From: Lolium rigidum
Lineage: Eukaryota; Streptophyta; Magnoliopsida; Poales; Poaceae
DNA length: 64,000 nt
Reading direction: 5' to 3'
NCBI RefSeq assembly: GCF_022539505.1
Contig: NC_061510.1
Location: forward strand, 273,615,687 to 273,679,686
The translations under genes were made by a program, and so were the position numbers. Below, piece after piece: positions 1 through 10,215 of this stretch (position 1 is the first letter of the stretch; the number at the start of each line of letters is the position of its first letter). Below the pieces are notes generated by a model that made no database searches, was not told where the DNA came from, and saw only the letters and a program-made list of their open reading frames with translations.

Positions 1-549
1 ATAAAAAAGGAAAAATAAATCATTTTATTGTCTATTTGAATTCAAGATTAATATACTTATTCTTGTAGTTTATGTAGGTAATTGTTTAGAATTCAAAAAA
101 TAAAGATGTGCAACATCAAGTAATAAGGGTTAATAGTATTGTTATGGTATTATTGTTAACAAGGTGTCATTTCTTTCATGGAATCTAGTCTAAATGGAAC
201 CGAGAAGTTAAGCGTGCTAGGGTTGGAGTAGTGTGAGGATGGGTGATTGACCGGGAAGTTTGACCATGAGTGGAATTTGACCTAATATTAAGTGTAGTTA
301 GAGTTAAAATGGTGCATGTGAGAGATTAAAATAATTGGGATAAAAAAATTTGAAAAAAAAATAATTTTTTTTTGAAAAAATTCTAGCCAGAATTACCAAA
401 CGGCGTTATTTCTATGCCGATGGTTGTGCCGACGGTAATTTTTCCTGTGCCGACGGCAAGGTGCCGACGGCTGCCGTCGGCACAAGCCTGTGCCGAAGGC
501 AAGACAAGCTGTGCCGACGGCCGTCGGCACCTTGACTGGTTCCGTAGTG
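1..549. mobile_element. CACTA (En/Spm-like) DNA transposon, terminal part
   Basis: The segment ends at 541-549 with TCCGTAGTG, the reverse complement of a CACTACGGA terminus. Just inside lie repeated GTGCCGACGGC and GCCGTCGGCAC words at about 400-535, which look like subterminal transposase-binding repeats. The three bases after the end (TAT, 550-552) would be half of a 3-bp target duplication. The other end lies left of the window, so size and coding content are unknown. Positions 1-380 are AT-rich and show no reading frame. The same GTGCCGACGG word follows the terminus of the CACTA element ending at 41159, so the two are related but not identical. Confidence 0.8.
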
Positions 550-559
550 TATACGATCG

Positions 560-815
560 GGTCGTATAGGCCAAAGTGCTGGACCAATTTCCACGGGCGA
601 CACGTAGCTACTAACCAAATCTCAAAGCAGCTGGTCAATGCTCCCCCCAGTTCACGTTTACCAAATCCCCAAATCCACTTCTCCCCCACGCAACATCTCC
701 TACCAGCTGTGCCGCCAGCCACAACCTCTGGCGAGTGCGAGCCGTTCCCGCTGCTCTTCGGCGGCATATGCTCCTCGGCGCTGTAGAAGACGACGCTCCA
801 ACGCGCCTTGGCAGC
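560..815 (+). repeat. Left long terminal inverted repeat
   Basis: It matches 2745-2999 in inverted orientation, best at its outer 60 bp. The outermost bases carry an extra short palindrome around 551-570 (TATACGA...TCGTATA) that the right arm lacks. Confidence 0.55.
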
Positions 816-839
816 TCGCCCCCGGCGACCCAACCACGG

Positions 840-939
840 TGTTAGAGTACGTCATGGGCCTGGGCCCATTAGTCTTAGAGTTTGCTTAGGGGTCAAGTAA
901 GCCTTGCTTGGGAGTCAAGTAAACCTCTCTATATATGGA
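840..939 (+). repeat. Truncated 5' LTR
   Basis: It matches 2266-2365 apart from two substitutions (AGAGTT versus AGGGTT, AAACCT versus AAATCT) and stops after CTCTATATATGGA. That shared TATATAT is the likely LTR TATA box. Confidence 0.85.
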
Positions 940-941
940 TC

Positions 942-2118
942 ATGTCCAGCCCTCCACCGAGTTCTTCCCACCCGCCGCCGCTGCACTCCGACGTCCCCGC
1001 CGTTCTCTCCCCGGCGGAGATCACCGCAGCCCTCAGCGATCTCACCACTGCTGTCCAGGAGATCCGCCTCTTCCTGGCCGGTCCCTACGGGTCGCCGCCG
1101 CCGGCGGCGCTGCTGCCGTGGCAGCCGACGCACCAGGCAGCCTCCGCCGCGATCGCCGGGCCGCTGCAACCGACGCTGCTACTGTCGTCGCCGCCACCCG
1201 ACGTCGGGCTGCTGCAGTCTCCGTTGCCGCTGTCCACCATCTTCGGGCCGGGCCCTACCTCGGTGCCCGGGGTCCCTCTTCTCCAGCAGCCGACCGCCTT
1301 CTTCCCCACCGGGACGCTACAGCAACAGCAGTTGCTACCTCCGCCACCAACGCCGCTGCAGCAGCTGTCCTCACCGATGCTGTCCCTGCCGTTCGGTGGG
1401 TAGCTGCAACAACAGCAACAACAGCTGCTGCCGCCGCCACCAACGCCGCTGCAGCTGCTGTCCTCACCGACGCTGTCCCTGCCGTTCGGTGGGCAGCTGC
1501 AAAAACAGCAGCAGCAGCAGTTGCCATCGCCACCAACACCGCAGCAGCGGCTGCTACCGCCACCGATGTCGTCCCTGCCTTTCGGCGGTGTGGGAGCGAC
1601 CTTGGCCCCGGGCTCTACATCGACACCGCCTGGGATGCCCTTCCACCAGGTCCGTTTCCCTCCGTCACCGTCACCGCTTCCTGCTTGGATCGCTATCCGC
1701 CACGTATCGGCGGCGGTGAGGCTGCAGGCTGCTACACGCGGCCTCCTAGTGCGTCGGCTTGTGCGGGAGATGCGTGATCTGCAGCTGCAGCTCCTCCAAG
1801 TTGCTCTTCGTTGCGCAAGGGACCTCGATCTCGTCCGCTGCGTCAGGGATCTTGGGCGTGCGGTTTCCCCCACGGGCGGCGGACATGTTGTTTTTCCCGC
1901 GGGCAGCGACCTCAAAGTCTGTGCCATCGACAGTCATTCGGCGGGGAGAAGGCATGGTGTCACCGACAGGAGCGCACTGCGTAGCAGCACTGCATTCCGC
2001 CGCCGGCCGCCGCGCGGGCACCTTTTGTCCCGCTGGTTTCCATGGGATCCAGGTGGCTGTACAGGTGCACGTCCGACGGGCCGATGGTGTCCACTTTATT
2101 TTCAGGGGTCAACAATAA
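942..2118 (+). pseudogene. Proline/glutamine-rich protein with IQ-like motif, carried by the LTR element
   Basis: The frame opens at ATG 942, just after the truncated LTR. It encodes Pro/Ser/Leu-rich sequence followed by near-repeats of a block ending LSLPFGG, separated by glutamine runs. An in-frame TAG at 1401-1403 breaks it, and the same frame stays open downstream. At about 1716-1763 it reads VRLQAATRGLLVRRLV, which fits the IQ consensus ([IL]QxxxRGxxxR) known for calmodulin binding. Beyond about 1800 the best frame is unclear; one alternative frame stops at 2118. This region replaces gag-pol, so it is either a captured host fragment or an element-specific protein. Calmodulin binding is inferred from the motif alone. 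Confidence 0.5.
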
Positions 2119-2226
2119 AGAGTCCCAGTCTATTTCAGGTTGAGAGTAATAAAACAAGCCAAGATGTAAAAGGCTTGTTTTTAGGTGTTAGGGTTGTGTT
2201 GCGTCGAGTCATGGTTTGTTTAGGTT

Positions 2227-2246
2227 GCAGCTCGAGGACGAGCTGC
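2227..2246 (+). promoter_or_regulatory. Perfect hairpin before the polypurine tract of the small LTR element
   Basis: GCAGCTCG-AGGA-CGAGCTGC folds as an 8-bp stem with a 4-nt loop. It ends 19 nt before the 3' LTR, and the G-rich tract GGTGGGG lies in between. The Gypsy-type elements carry an analogous hairpin with different stem bases at the same spacing. Confidence 0.7.
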
Positions 2247-2265
2247 ATGTCCAGGTGGGGTGTAG

Positions 2266-2489
2266 TGTTAGAGTACGTCATGGGCCTGGGCCCATTAGTC
2301 TTAGGGTTTGCTTAGGGGTCAAGTAAGCCTTGCTTGGGAGTCAAGTAAATCTCTCTATATATGGAGAGGAGATGTATCAATCTAATCAAGCAAGAATTAA
2401 GAAGGAAATCCCTTCCCTCTTGCCACCGGCCGTGGGCAAAGCCCCCGGCCGGCCCTCTCTCCCTCCCAAACCCTAGCAGCCGCATAACA
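2266..2489 (+). repeat. 3' LTR of the small LTR element
   Basis: It begins TGTTAGAGTACG, ends GCATAACA, and is followed by the target duplication CACGG. It contains a TATATAT box near 2356. Confidence 0.85.
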
Positions 2490-2744
2490 CACGGACTGAT
2501 ATCCCGCTGGATGAATTTCTTCTCCTTATTTGGGTGGCACTCCGTGAGAACCTGTTTCAATTCTCCTGCTAGTTTTTCTTCTTCTGGATTTTGTTCTTCC
2601 AGAGAATGTGGCGATTCCTTTCATTGAATGAGATCGGTGTACTCTGAGTAAATAAAATGTTGTGATATTTGCAATAAACAAATTAGCAAGACATAACATC
2701 CGAGGATTAACGTCGGTGGTTCCATCGCCGAGGCGAACTGTCGA

Positions 2745-2999
2745 GTCACTGAGGAGTGTTGTCTTCTACGACGGGGGAGCATCGGGGATGGCTTGCCGGT
2801 GGTCACGGGGACAAAGAAGGCAGGGGAATCGCCGGGGAGAGCAGCGGGGAAAGCTCGTCGTTCGTCGCAGCGGCGCAACAAGCAGGGGGAGACGCCAGGA
2901 GAGCTGTGGATTTTATGATGTGATTTGGTAGCGTGAATTAGTGGAGATTTGGTTAGCTACGTGTCACCCGCGAAAGTTGGTCCAGCGCTCTGGCCTGGT
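2745..2999 (-). repeat. Right long terminal inverted repeat
   Basis: Inverted partner of 560-815. The interval 2490-2744 is the element interior to the right of the inserted LTR element and shows no recognisable domain. Confidence 0.5.
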
Positions 3000-4550
3000 C
3001 GTATAGGATTTTCTTCCCTCAAGATCAGCAGCGCAGCAGCTCATCATCAAATCCAGGATCTGCTCCTAGCCCGTTGCGCTGCTCCCGCTGCTTTTTCGAC
3101 CGCGCCAGGCTCGCATCTCCCTCTCTCCTCTCGGCTTCCATCACCATCTGCTGCTCTCTGTCGCCCGCATCGTCCGTTTTGGACACCACCACGTCGACCT
3201 TGCCGGCCTTCTCCGTGCAGGCCCTGCCTCCCTTTCGAGCTCAACCGCTTCTGGTCGTTTCCGCCGCCCGGCAGTGCGCCGCTATCTCCCCCGCCTCTCA
3301 CACGCGGCCACCGCTACCTCCTCCCGTCCTTCCCGCCCCTCTCATCCCCTCTCCACCTGGCCCGCGTCAGCACACTGCTCCATCGCGTAGGGATCCCCAT
3401 GAAGGAAACATGTCTAACTTATGTACATTTTTCTACTTCCCATAGTTGCATGTTGGCTGAGCTACCCCATACTGAATACATATCACAAGTAAATATTATA
3501 ATGTACTTCCACGGAAAATCTTTCTAGATAAAGTTGTGCAGGTAACATAAACAAACTATTAGATTGGGATTAGAGATAATGCAGAATTGCAAAAATAACA
3601 ATTTGGCATCTTTGTTTTTCTTTTTTGCTTTTATATCTTGAAGTTGCACCGGAGGAGAAAGGGAACATGTTTCACATTTTTTTTGATAGGTCTAGAACAG
3701 GGAACGTGATATCGGAATGCCAAGCTCGATAGAACCTATTTTTTTCCAACTTGGATAACACCTTAGGAATAGCCAACTGAAATAATTGAGAAGAGCTTGC
3801 TGTCAAATCTTCACAAATTAGTTCTTCTATTAAATGGAAAGATCTAATAAGAGCGGTTGCAATAGTTAAAATAAATTTATTGGTGCACACTGCAAAGTAG
3901 TACGTACCATATAATATGTCAAAGTCAAAGATCACTATTCTTAGTTTTGATTGGTACAAAGTCAGCTTTACGTGTATGTGCAGCAAAACTAAGAGGAAGC
4001 AAATTCACAGTGCGTGGATAGAGAAAATAGGAGTCCTTGCATGGATTTCTCTCGGTGCTTGCGTGCAGGGACTCTCCGGCATATCCAGTCGTAATTGTCG
4101 GCCCTCTGTCATGTATACGTGAAATTTGATAGAGTGAGATTAGCATTATTGAAAACATCAGGAAACAAAACACAAAGCTGCTGCTGTGCCAGTACCAATT
4201 GTCGCTATTGCTGTAGCCGCCTCGATCATCCATAAACCGGAGACAGAGCTGTGCCAGCCCGCCAGTGGAGATACTGGAAAACTGGGATATGAATTCGTAG
4301 GCCGACCAATCGGATGTGGAAGATCGCCAGATCGGGATCAAGCTGCCAATCGGTAGAAACGTTGTCCTCCACTACAATAATAAATCATGGGAGAGATCCA
4401 TCTGCTGGACTGCAGCATGTTCAGAAAACATGGAACCTAAGGAGGTTGAAGATAAGTTAGAGATGGGAGATGATTTGGGAAATCCGGACATGCTGGATTG
4501 AATTCTACCTTTTTATTGAGGCCGATGAAGTCTTATTGCATCGTAATGAC
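3000..4550. other. Unassigned DNA, no confident gene
   Basis: 3000-3400 is GC-rich and Pro/Ser/Leu-coding in several frames, like a 5' UTR or a captured exon. 3400-4140 is AT-rich, and 4140-4550 is mixed. Open frames exist (plus 3074-3445, minus 3925-4341), but none shows a domain I recognise. They overlap one another, as low-complexity DNA often does. The region may hold remnants of a gene or an old transposon. Confidence 0.4.
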
Positions 4551-4683
4551 TGTTAGATGTATATATCTGTCTATTGTAGTTTCTCCATATGTTAGTGGGC
4601 TTTCTGCATATGTGCACATGTACATGTACTATATATTATGGCATTTGGCTCCCTGGTAATACAACAAGCATATTATCATAACA
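4551..4683 (+). repeat. Copia 5' LTR (133 bp)
   Basis: Bounded by TGTTAG and ATAACA and directly followed by the primer site. A TATATATTATGG stretch near 4630-4640 could be its TATA box. Confidence 0.8.
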
Positions 4684-4695
4684 TGGTATTAGAGC
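4684..4695 (+). promoter_or_regulatory. Copia primer binding site
   Basis: TGGTATTAGAGC differs by one base from TGGTATCAGAGC, the usual copia site complementary to the 3' end of initiator-methionine tRNA. Confidence 0.85.
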
Positions 4696-5304
4696 TAAAA
4701 TCGATTCTAGTTCCCGGCCGACGTTGCTTGTTCCCGGCCGAAGTTACTCCTTGATCTCCAGTTCTCCACTCGGCCCGTCGTCGATCTGGCCGGCTCGATT
4801 CGTCCGTCGCCCGTGGTCGATCTAGCCGGCTCAATCGATCTCCTGCTTCTCCGCGCGGCCAAGTTGCCTGGGCAGGAGAAATCGATTCTAGTTCGCGGCC
4901 AAGTTGCTTGGCTCGATTTCTCCCGCTTTCCGATCTGCCCCGCGCGCAACTCCTTCCGATCTGCCCCGCGCGCGCTACGCCTGCTTTCCGATCGCCCACC
5001 CCGCGCGCGATACGCCCGCCACGCCCGCTCCCTTCCGATCAGGCTGCTCTGCTTCCGCCCGACGCGCCCGACCGCTCTGCTTCCGCCCGACGCCCGACAC
5101 CCGGGCTGCTCTTCCTTGCCCAGGGTGGATTCTCCCCTGCTCCGCCCGTGTGTGGCCGCCTCCAGCTCGGCCCGCTCGGCTTCGTCTAGCTGACTTCGAT
5201 CTGTTCGATCGGGTTTCTCTCTCCTGACTTCGATCTAAAAAAAAATAAAAAAAAAGCAAAAAAAGAAAAAAAATCAAAAAAAGAACTGTCGTCGGCTGTA
5301 CCTG

Positions 5305-6455
5305 ATGTCTTCTTCCGCTGATCCCGCCCCTTCTTTGGGCCCACCTTCGGTACTTGGTATTTGTCCGCTGTCTCCGTGTATGACGGCTAGCCATTCTTCG
5401 TCGCCGTTTGCGGTCTCTTCACGCGGCTCTGCCCGCGCTTCACCGACTCCGTCTACGTCGGCTCATCGCTCTATACCGATTTTTGCGGCCTCTTCATGCG
5501 GCTCTGCCCGCGCTTCGCCGACTTTGTCTCCCTCGGCCTGCCGTTCTACATCGACTTTTGCGGCCTCTTCACGCGGCTCTGCCTGCGTCTCGCCGACTTC
5601 GTCTACGTCGGCCCGCCGCTCTACATCGACTTTTGCGGCCTCTTCCCGCGGTTATGGCCGCGCTTCGTCGACTCCGTCTACGTCGGCCTGTCGCTCTACA
5701 TCGACTTTCGCGGCTCTTCACGTGGTTATGACCGCGCTTTGCCGACCCTGTCTTCATCGGCGTGTTGCTCTCCGTCGCCCCCTTTGGTGGCCTCTGTGCG
5801 TGTGGGTAATAGCTCTTCGTCAGCAGCCTCGCGGTCCGAGTCTCCGCCCTCGTCCTCATTGCACCTACTGTGGCAAGGTTGGCCACACTTCCTCCACCTG
5901 CTGGACGTGGGATCCCAGTTTACGTCGGCGAGTTCCGAGGATCGTCGCCAGGCTGGCTCTTCAGGATCTTCTGCAGTTGCACTCTCTGATCAGGACATTC
6001 TCAGGGGTCTTCGTGATCTGCTCGCTACTCCAGACTCTTCCTCGCCTGGCGCTGCTGGTTCTGTGAATGGCTTTTCTGGCACTGCGCGGCCACCACTTTC
6101 TACACAGTCAGGTACGTCCCCGTGGTATCTGGATTCTGGAGCTTCCTTTCATATGACCTCTGAGTCTTCTATTCTGTCTGCTCTTCGGTCTCTTATTTCC
6201 CATGTCCGTGTTGTCACGGCTGATGGTACCTCTATTCCAGTTTCTAGTACAGGCACCCTTTCTACTCCCTCTTTCTCTGTCCCTGATGTTTCTCATGTTC
6301 CTCGCCTTCAGATGAACCTTTTCTCTGCTAGCCAGCTCACCGATTCTGGTTGTCGCGTCATTCTTGACGCTGAGTCTTGTGCGGTTCAGGATCGTCGCAC
6401 ACAGGCCCTGGTTGGAGCTGACCCTCGTAGCCGTCAGTCTCCGGGGCTTTGGTAG
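5305..6455 (+). pseudogene. Copia Gag and aspartic protease, frameshifted
   Basis: The frame starts at 5305 (MSSSADPAPS) after a long untranslated leader. A CCHC zinc knuckle (C-x2-C-x4-H-x4-C, CTYCGKVGHTSSTC) lies at 5860-5901. The retropepsin active-site motif LDSGAS lies at 6129-6146, but in another frame, so at least one frameshift falls around 5900-5920. The usual Gag core between the start and the zinc knuckle is replaced by a 75-bp minisatellite (5400-5775). The protein would assemble virus-like particles and cleave the polyprotein in an intact element; here it is clearly non-functional. Confidence 0.8.
5400..5775 (+). repeat. 75-bp coding minisatellite inside copia gag
   Basis: About five head-to-tail units of 75 bp share the core GCGGCCTCTTCACGCGGCT. 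Because 75 is divisible by 3, all three forward frames stay open through the array, giving 25-residue repeats such as FAASSRGSARASPT in one frame. Confidence 0.8.
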
Positions 6456-8667
6456 TTAGACTGGCTTTGTGTTCCTTCCGCTGCCACTTCATCTGACAGT
6501 TCTCTTCCGGTTGTTGCCTCTATCACCGGCTCTTTTCAGCAGTGGCATCATCGTCTTGGTCACCTTTGTGACTCTCGCCTGTCGTCTTTGGTTCATCGTG
6601 GCCTTCTGGGGTCTGTCTCTGCAGATGGGTCGTTACACTGTCAGGGTTGTAGGTTAGGCAAACAGATTCAGCTTCCCTATCCTACTAGTGTATCTGTCTC
6701 TCAGCGACCGTTTGATTTAGTCCATTCAGATGTTTGGGGTCCGGCTCCCTTCGCTTCGAAAGGGGACCATCGATACTATATCTTATTCATTGATGATTTT
6801 TCACGGTACTGTTGCCGACCAAAACCCACCGGCGAGCAACGATGGACAACATGGAGAGCCGGGAGGCTCCCAGGACTGCTGGAGGGCCCTGGTCCCTCGG
6901 GCGACGGCCCGCAATGCTCCGGCACACGTCCTGGCTAATGCAAGGGCGTGCCACCTGACCTATACCTGGTCAGGAAGGTGATGGATTGCTTCGATTAGTT
7001 TCTGCATGGCAAACACGTAAACATTAAATACGAGCCCCGATCGGCTCTTAGGTTACCCTGTGGATCGGCTCAAAGAGCCGATTACCCCATGGTTCACGTT
7101 GGTTTTACGATAACATGGGGATCCTGCTTTATCAATATAAAGTTAAACCAATCTACGACAGTCTAGGGTTTTCACCACATAACCGGAACATCCTACACGT
7201 AGTTAAGCCTAGCAGATACGTAAGATGATGGAAAACCAGTCCTAAAGAGGCCTAAAAACCAACACGAAGTCGATCCCCGGAACAATCCCTCTAGGACTAG
7301 TAAACCATACCTTACGCACTACCGGATCGTTCAACCCGTTTGCAAGGCCTAACCATGCGGATATCAAACCAATCCTTGGAGAACAAGGAACAACCATAAC
7401 GGATCAGAACTACTAAATAAAGAACAAGCAAGATGCTGCCCTTACACCCAAGATAGGCGCCAAGGCAGCTAGATGTTGAGGGGCAGCGTAGCTAAGCAAG
7501 CATATCATGAAAGGATCGATGTCAGCCCCAAAACATCTATGATAAGGGTGTTACTCGCCATCAAAAAGTCTTCAGTACGAGCAACACCAACAACGAATAA
7601 ACTGATACTGCCTAGATCGGCAGCATGTTGCTTACCCGGGAGAAACCCTCGAAACAAGGGGTGGCGATGCGCCTAGATTGGTTTGTTGTGAACGTGATCG
7701 TCCTGCTTTCTCAATAACCCTAGGTACATATTTATAGTCCGTGGACTTTCTATCTTTGGAATAAACCTAGATGTGTACGACTAAACTCTATCTCTTAATT
7801 CTAAACATAAAACATAATCTACCATAAAATACAGATACACGGGCAATCCAGCCCAAACTCTCGCACAAGGCCGATTCAGAGACACTTCATATGCATGTCC
7901 TCTAAGCCCATCTCAATCACGGCCCATCTCCTGCCCTGGCTAAATTCTGGTGATAACAGGTACACCTGGGTGTTTTTCATGCACTCTCGCAGTGAGGTGC
8001 TCTCTATTTATCAGCGTTTTGCGGCCATGGTCCGCACTCAGTATTCCTCACCCATTCACGTGTTCCGTGCTGATTCTGCTGGTGAGTATATCTCCCGAGC
8101 ACCTTCGTGGTGTCCTTGCCGAGGAGGGCACCCTCGCTCGATTTTCTTGTCTCGGCGCGCATGCTCAAAATGGCGTCGCCGAGCGTAAGCATCGTCATCT
8201 TCTTGAGACCACCCGTGCTATGATGATTGCTTCTTCTCTTCCGCCACATTTCTGGGCTGAGGTTGTCGCTACGTCGGCCCACCTCATTAACATTCAGCCT
8301 TCCGCTGCTCTACAGGGTGGCATTCCTCTCGAGCGTCTCTCTGGTGTTTCTCCGGACTACTCGACTCTCCGTTCATTTGGTTGTGTCCGCTATGTCCTTC
8401 GCCTCCTCATGAACGCACCAAACTGACCGCTCAGTCTGTTGAGTGTGTTTTTCTCGGATACAGTGATGAGCATAAGGGCTATCGCTGTTGGGACCCCGTT
8501 GGTCGTCGGATGCGCATCTCTCGTGACGTCACGTTTGATGAGACGCGTCCCTTCTATCCTCACCCCACCTCGGGTACTTACCCGGTGGATGATATCTCTT
8601 TTCTTTTTTTTTCGGATGCACCCCCTGCTGTCCCTCCTCCCCTCCCTCCTACTTCTGATGCGCCCTG
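6456..8667 (+). pseudogene. Copia integrase, split by a solo LTR
   Basis: The pre-integrase zinc-binding HHCC region (WHHRLGHL then C-x2-C) lies at about 6540-6655. The catalytic core begins with HSDVWGP near 6723-6745. After the solo LTR it resumes at 7964 with [10 protein letters not shown], then FRADSAGEY with the second Asp near 8070, and [11 protein letters not shown] with the catalytic Glu near 8180. The downstream region [16 protein letters not shown] at about 8450-8490 is typical of the copia integrase C-terminus. Several frameshifts occur (near 6470, 8090 and 8400). Coding ends at 8667. Orientation and domain order are certain; function is lost. Confidence 0.88.
6810..7958. mobile_element. 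Solo LTR (1149 bp) inserted in copia integrase
   Basis: TGTTGCCGACC opens it and GGTGATAACA closes it. GGTAC flanks both sides (6805-6809 and 7959-7963), and removing the unit restores the integrase frame at FSRYTWVFF. It contains GATCGGCTC and GAGCCGAT palindromic words around 7037-7083 and no coding region. A single TG...CA unit with a 5-bp TSD is most simply a solo LTR left by LTR-LTR recombination. Its family was not recognised. Confidence 0.85.
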
Positions 8668-10177
8668 CTGTCTACTGTTGGCTTCTTTTCCTGTAGACAG
8701 TGTTGGGCCTCCAAGAGCAGAGGTTTGTAGAACAACATCAAGTTTTCCCTTAAGTGGATCACCCAAGGTTTTATCGAACTCAGGGAGGAAGAGGTCAAAG
8801 ATATCCCTCTCAAGCAACCCTGCAATCACGATACAAGAAGTCTCTTGTGTCCCCAACACACCCAATACACTTGTCAGATGTATAGGTGCACTAGTTCGGC
8901 GAAGAGATAGTGAAATACAAGTGATATGAATGAATATGAGCAGTAGTAACGACGCCATAAAATAACTTGCTGGCGTGCAGTTGATGGTGGTAATATTGCA
9001 GGAAGTAAAGATGCAGTAGAACAGTAAGTAAGCGATGATTGCAGTGTTTGGAAACAAGGCCTAGGGATCATACTTTCACTAGTGGACACTCTCAACATTG
9101 ATCACATAATAAAACCACTCTACACTCTCTTGTTGGATGATGAACACCATTAATTGTATAGGGCTACAAGAGCATCTCAATGCCAGAGTTAACAAGCTCC
9201 ACAACATTCAATGTTCATATTTAAATAACCTTAGAGTGCATTATAGACCAACGCAATTATACCGAGTACTAAAATAGCATGCACACTGTCACCATCAAGC
9301 TATGAAAGGAGGAATAGATCACATCAATACCATCATAGTAATAGTTAACTTCATAATCTACAAGAGATCACAATCATAAACTACGCCAAGTACTACATGA
9401 TGCACACACTGTCACTATTACATCATGGAGGAGGAATAGAGTACTTCAATAACATCACTAGAGTAGCACATAGATTAATAGTGATACAAAGCTCATATGA
9501 ATCTCAATCATGTAAGGCAGCTCATGAGATCATTGTATTGAAGTACATATGAGAGAGATTAACCACATAGCTACCGGTACAGCCCTTAGCCTCGATGGAG
9601 AACTACTCCCTCCTCATGGGAGACAGCAGCGTTGACGAAGATGGCGGTGGTGTCGATGGAGATGCCTTCCGGGGGCACTTCCCCGTCCCGGCGGCGTGCC
9701 GGAACAGAGACTCCTGTTCCCCAGATCTTGGCTTCGCGATGGCGGCGGCTCTGGAAGGTTTCTCGTACCGTGGCTTATTCGTATCGAAGATTTAGGTCAG
9801 GAGGCTTCTTATAGGCGAAGAGTCGAAGTCGGAGGGCTGACGAGGCAGCCAGACAACAGGGGGCGCCCCCCCTGGGCCGCGCCGCCACCTTGTGTGGTGG
9901 GCCTGTGGCTCTCCTCTGGCCCCTCTCCGGTGTTCTGGAAGCTTCGTGGAATTATAAGATACTGGGCGTTGATTTCGTCCAATTCCGAGAATATTTCCTT
10001 ACTAGGATTTCTGAAACCAAAAACAGCAGAAAACAGGAACTGGCACTTCGGCATCTCATTAATAGGTTAGTTCCGGAAAATGCATAAAAACGATCTAAAG
10101 TGTGAACAAAACATGTAGGTATTGTCATAAAACAAGCATGGAACATAAGAAATTATAGATACGTTGGAGATGTATCA
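8668..10177 (-). repeat. G1 3' LTR (left copy)
   Basis: On the minus strand it begins TGATACATCTCC (10177 leftward); its far end on the plus strand is TGCTGTCTACTG at 8668. A PBS-like fragment, AACGACGCCATAAAATAACT, sits inside it near 8949. Confidence 0.82.
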
Positions 10178-10215
10178 GCATCCCCAAACTTAGTTCCTAC
10201 TCGTCCTCGAGTAGG
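10178..10215 (-). promoter_or_regulatory. G1 polypurine tract and pre-LTR hairpin
   Basis: On the minus strand, a hairpin with stem CCTACTCG/CGAGTAGG (10196-10215) is followed 18 nt later by the LTR, with the tract TTTGGGGATGC in between. This is the probable plus-strand priming site. Confidence 0.75.

Larger units (their letters stand above)
840..2489 (+). mobile_element. Small non-autonomous LTR retrotransposon with 5-bp TSD
   Basis: CACGG occurs at 835-839 and again at 2490-2494, immediately outside a TG...CA bounded unit. The 3' LTR is 2266-2489 (224 bp). The 5' LTR keeps only its first 100 bp (840-939), with two differences from the 3' copy, so the rest of the 5' LTR and the primer site were deleted. 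The body holds one proline/glutamine-rich reading frame and no gag, protease, RT or integrase. A hairpin and G-rich tract precede the 3' LTR. The element sits inside a long-TIR transposon. Superfamily cannot be assigned. Confidence 0.85.
550..2999. mobile_element. Long terminal-inverted-repeat DNA element (Mutator-like or foldback), split by an LTR element
   Basis: The left arm (about 560-815) and right arm (about 2745-2999) are diverged inverted repeats. The best-matched part is about 570-622 against 2945-2995, sharing words such as GCTGGACCAA and GACACGTAGCTA. A weaker match continues inward to GTCGTAGAAGACAACACTCC (2749-2768, read on the minus strand) against the left arm near 780-800. Arms over 200 bp suit Mutator-like or foldback elements. 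The interior is occupied by the LTR element 840-2489. No transposase frame is seen. The outer target duplication could not be defined because a CACTA element abuts the left end, so the class is inferred. Confidence 0.55.
4551..8667 (+). mobile_element. Copia-type LTR retrotransposon, 5' part, interrupted and truncated
   Basis: A short 5' LTR (4551-4683, TGTTAGATG...ATAACA) is followed at once by TGGTATTAGAGC, the initiator-methionine primer site usual in copia elements. Degenerate gag, protease and integrase frames follow in copia order. A solo LTR splits the integrase at 6810-7958. Coding stops at 8667, where the LTR of a minus-strand Gypsy-type element begins. Reverse transcriptase, RNase H and the 3' LTR are not found elsewhere in the window, so more than half of the element is missing. 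Confidence 0.9.

Noticed and set aside
904..1927. Alternative long frames on both strands over the GC-rich body of the small LTR element
   Set aside because: Shadows of a repetitive GC-rich stretch. The frame with Pro-rich repeats and the IQ-like motif is preferred because it starts just after the LTR and stays open apart from one stop.
3074..3445. Pro/Ser-rich frame as a host gene exon
   Set aside because: Low-complexity sequence open in several frames, with no domain and no clear downstream exon.
9595..9795. Open frames starting MENYSLLMGD, repeated near 24714, 29748, 56182 and 61175, as genes
   Set aside because: They lie antisense within the LTRs and repeat only because the LTRs repeat.
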